Below, in pieces: positions 9,182 to 10,316 of a stretch of DNA of 10,316 bases. Position 1 is the stretch's first letter. Every line of letters starts with the position of its first letter. Both the position numbers and the translations under genes were made by a program. The notes under the pieces are model-generated. The model saw only the letters and a list, made by a program, of their open reading frames with translations, ran no database searches and had not been told where the DNA came from. This DNA is from DASZVN01 sp035547055 (GTDB lineage: Bacteria > Pseudomonadota > Alphaproteobacteria > Rhizobiales > Methylopilaceae). The stretch lies in contig DASZVN010000161.1 of the NCBI GenBank assembly GCA_035547055.1, forward strand, positions 1-10,316. Direction: 5' to 3'.

Positions 9182-10025
9182 CGCCGAACCTCCGCCGGCT
9201 CCAGCGCTGGATGAGATTGATCGCGAGCAGCAGCAGGAAGGAGATCACCAGCATCTCGCAGGCGAGCGCCGTCGCGCCGGCATAGTCGAACTCCTCCAGC
9301 CGGATGAGGATGAGGACGGGCGCAATCTCCGATACGCCGGGAATGTTGCCGGCGATGAAGAGAACCGAGCCGTATTCGCCGATGCCGCGGGCCAGCGCCA
9401 GCGCGAAGCCGGTGAGGAGGGCCGGCAGCAGCGCCGGGGCGACGACGCGCCCGATCGTCTGGATGCGGTGGGCGCCGAGCGTCGCCGCGGCCTCTTCCAG
9501 ATTGCGATCGAGATCCTCCAGCACCGGCTGAAGCGTACGCACCACGAACGGCAGTCCCACGAAGATCAGTGCCAGCACGATGCCGACGGGCGTGTAGGCG
9601 ATACGGATGCCGAGAGGCGCGAAGAACTGGCCGATCCAGCCGTTCGGCGCGTAGACCGCCGTCAGCGCGATGCCGGCCACGGCGGTGGGCAGCGCGAACG
9701 GCAGGTCGATCGCGGCGTCGAGCGCCCGCCGCCCGGCGAAGCGATAGCGCACCAGCACCCAGGCCACGATCGCACCGAAGACGGTATCGACCGCCGCGGC
9801 GATCAGGGCCGACCGGAAGCTGGTGTGGAGCGCCGCGAGGGTGCGCGGCGACAGCGCGAGCCGCCGGAGCTCGTCGGGGCCGAGCGTGGCGGCTTTGAAG
9901 GCCAGCACTGCCAGCGGGATCAGCACGATCAGCCCGAGATAGGTGAGCGCGAAGCCGAGCGTGAGGCCAAAGCCGGGCAGCACGCTCGGCTTCTTCAGTC
10001 GCAGGGCGAACGCAGCTTCGCTCAC
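9174..10025 (-). CDS. cysT: Sulfate/thiosulfate ABC importer permease CysT (CysU)
   Basis: Partner permease of CysW; 283 residues. Hydrophobic segments start near residue 20. Family blocks are YRFAGRRALDAAIDLPFALPTAVAG (94-118), LTAVYAPNGWIGQ (121-133), the EAA loop EEAAATLGA (177-185), and ARGIGEYGSVLFIAGNIPG (212-230), all typical of CysT. The start is GTG at 10023-10025, with a strong AAGGAGG (10033-10039) seven bases upstream. It is the first gene of the cysTWA operon. The usual partner gene for a periplasmic sulfate-binding protein (sbp/cysP) is not adjacent: upstream lies a 131-base gap and then an unrelated porin gene on the same strand. Confidence 0.95.
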   Translation of the reverse strand: MSEAAFALRLKKPSVLPGFGLTLGFALTYLGLIVLIPLAVLAFKAATLGPDELRRLALSPRTLAALHTSFRSALIAAAVDTVFGAIVAWVLVRYRFAGRRALDAAIDLPFALPTAVAGIALTAVYAPNGWIGQFFAPLGIRIAYTPVGIVLALIFVGLPFVVRTLQPVLEDLDRNLEEAAATLGAHRIQTIGRVVAPALLPALLTGFALALARGIGEYGSVLFIAGNIPGVSEIAPVLILIRLEEFDYAGATALACEMLVISFLLLLAINLIQRWSRRRFGDV

Positions 10026-10032
10026 GGCCGGG

Positions 10033-10039
10033 CCTCCTT
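10033..10039 (-). promoter_or_regulatory. Strong ribosome binding site for the GTG start of cysT
   Basis: Read on the minus strand, AAGGAGG at 10033-10039 is a full match to the anti-Shine-Dalgarno core and lies seven bases from GTG 10023-10025. It decides the start of cysT, which has no nearby in-frame ATG. Confidence 0.75.
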
Positions 10040-10043
10040 CTCG

Positions 10044-10066
10044 CCAATCCCGACATATCCAATCGG
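10044..10066 (-). promoter_or_regulatory. Short repeated sites upstream of cysT
   Basis: On the minus strand GATTGG occurs twice (10059-10064 and 10044-10049), 15 bases apart. An inverted CCGA/TCGG pair (10050-10053 with 10063-10066) overlaps them. This is also the most AT-rich patch near the operon start. It could be part of a promoter or operator for cysTWA, but no known consensus is clearly matched, so this is weak. Confidence 0.2.
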
Positions 10067-10104
10067 CAATTTCAAGGCTTCAGTGCCAGTGACCGTGAAC
10101 GCCA

Positions 10105-10136
10105 AGGCGGCCCCGGGATATTCGCCGAGGCCGCCT
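10105..10136 (-). terminator. Stem-loop after the porin gene, possible terminator
   Basis: AGGCGGCC (10105-10112) pairs perfectly with GGCCGCCT (10129-10136). After one C/A mismatch a further 3-bp CGG/CCG extends the stem (10114-10116 with 10125-10127), leaving an 8-base loop. It begins 20 bases beyond the porin stop codon on the minus strand and would separate porin from cysT transcription. No clear T-run follows the stem, so it may be a 3'-end stabilising hairpin or a factor-dependent stop rather than a classic intrinsic terminator. Confidence 0.45.
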
Positions 10137-10156
10137 GCGAACGCCGCCGGGAGGTT

Positions 10157-10316
10157 TTAGAAGCGGCGTTCGAGCCTTGCGATGGAGCCCCAGACGGCGG
10201 TGTGGGTGGCGGGGGGAATGACGCCGGCGGCGTGGTGGAGGAGGGCCTCGTTGAAGACCTCGAGGCCGAGGTCGAGGTCGGGGACGGGCGACCAGACGAG
10301 GTTGCCGGCGACGGTG
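10157..10316 (-). CDS. Outer-membrane porin, C-terminal fragment (gene continues beyond window)
   Basis: The last 52 codons and stop (TAA, complement of 10157-10159) of a minus-strand gene whose 5' part lies outside the window. The translation contains NLVWSPVPDLDLGLEVFNEA and ends WGSIARLERRF. Alternating polar/hydrophobic beta strands, the N-L-V-W-S-P strand and a terminal Phe (the outer-membrane assembly signal) fit the C-terminus of the alphaproteobacterial porin family (Porin_2 type). The base sequence is low in complexity, with repeated GAGGTC-like units around 10257-10285. Assignment is from this short end only. It lies in the same direction as cysTWA, but the stem-loop at 10105-10136 suggests separate transcripts. 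Confidence 0.7.
   Translation of the reverse strand, partial: TVAGNLVWSPVPDLDLGLEVFNEALLHHAAGVIPPATHTAVWGSIARLERRF

Noticed and set aside
8300..9214. A 304-codon + strand frame opposite cysW, and a 372-codon one at 9042-10160 opposite cysT
   Set aside because: The products are low-complexity and rich in Arg, Gln, Glu and Gly, as expected from reading GC-rich membrane-protein genes backwards. The minus-strand cys genes explain the DNA.

Overview
This is a GC-rich (by eye about 70%), densely coding chromosomal stretch. It most likely comes from an alphaproteobacterium of the Hyphomicrobiales (Rhizobiales). The reasons are the urt-ure gene order, a porin C-terminus of the alphaproteobacterial type at the right edge, and two copies of a palindromic intergenic repeat whose forward translation begins MAGLVPA and whose reverse translation contains a DKPGHD-like peptide, as is common in rhizobial genomes. 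Genus cannot be fixed from the sequence alone.

Bases 1-7163 (+ strand) form one tightly packed urea uptake and urease cluster. It starts with the 5'-truncated urtD (1-729) and urtE (854-1546), the two ATPases of the UrtABCDE urea ABC importer. Then come ureD (1515-2342), a fused ureA-ureB gene (2354-2995), a HupE/UreJ membrane protein (3009-3587), ureC (3593-5299), ureE (5310-5759), ureF (5872-6546) and ureG (6543-7163). Together these genes would import urea, build the apo-urease, supply nickel and GTP-driven chaperones, and hydrolyse urea to ammonia and CO2. All metal and catalytic ligands of UreC are present. Gene overlaps (urtE/ureD, ureF/ureG) and short gaps suggest one or a few polycistronic transcripts.

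Bases 7201-10025 (- strand) hold a convergent sulfate/thiosulfate ABC importer, cysT-cysW-cysA, reading from right to left. The permease genes overlap by 8 bases and cysA follows 10 bases later. No periplasmic binding-protein gene lies next to it in the window. A 131-base gap (10026-10156) with a strong stem-loop separates cysT from the 3' end of a porin gene (10157-10316, - strand).

The gene content is ordinary and well understood. The most interesting signal is the pair of palindromic repeats at 752-844 (urtD-urtE gap) and 5779-5867 (ureE-ureF gap). Both lie in the same orientation and are open in the same reading frame. They differ in length by exactly three bases. One is in frame with ureF behind a plausible ribosome binding site, and the other forms a small ORF that overlaps the urtE start codon. 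I see no tRNA, rRNA, CRISPR array, transposase or clearly undescribed system.
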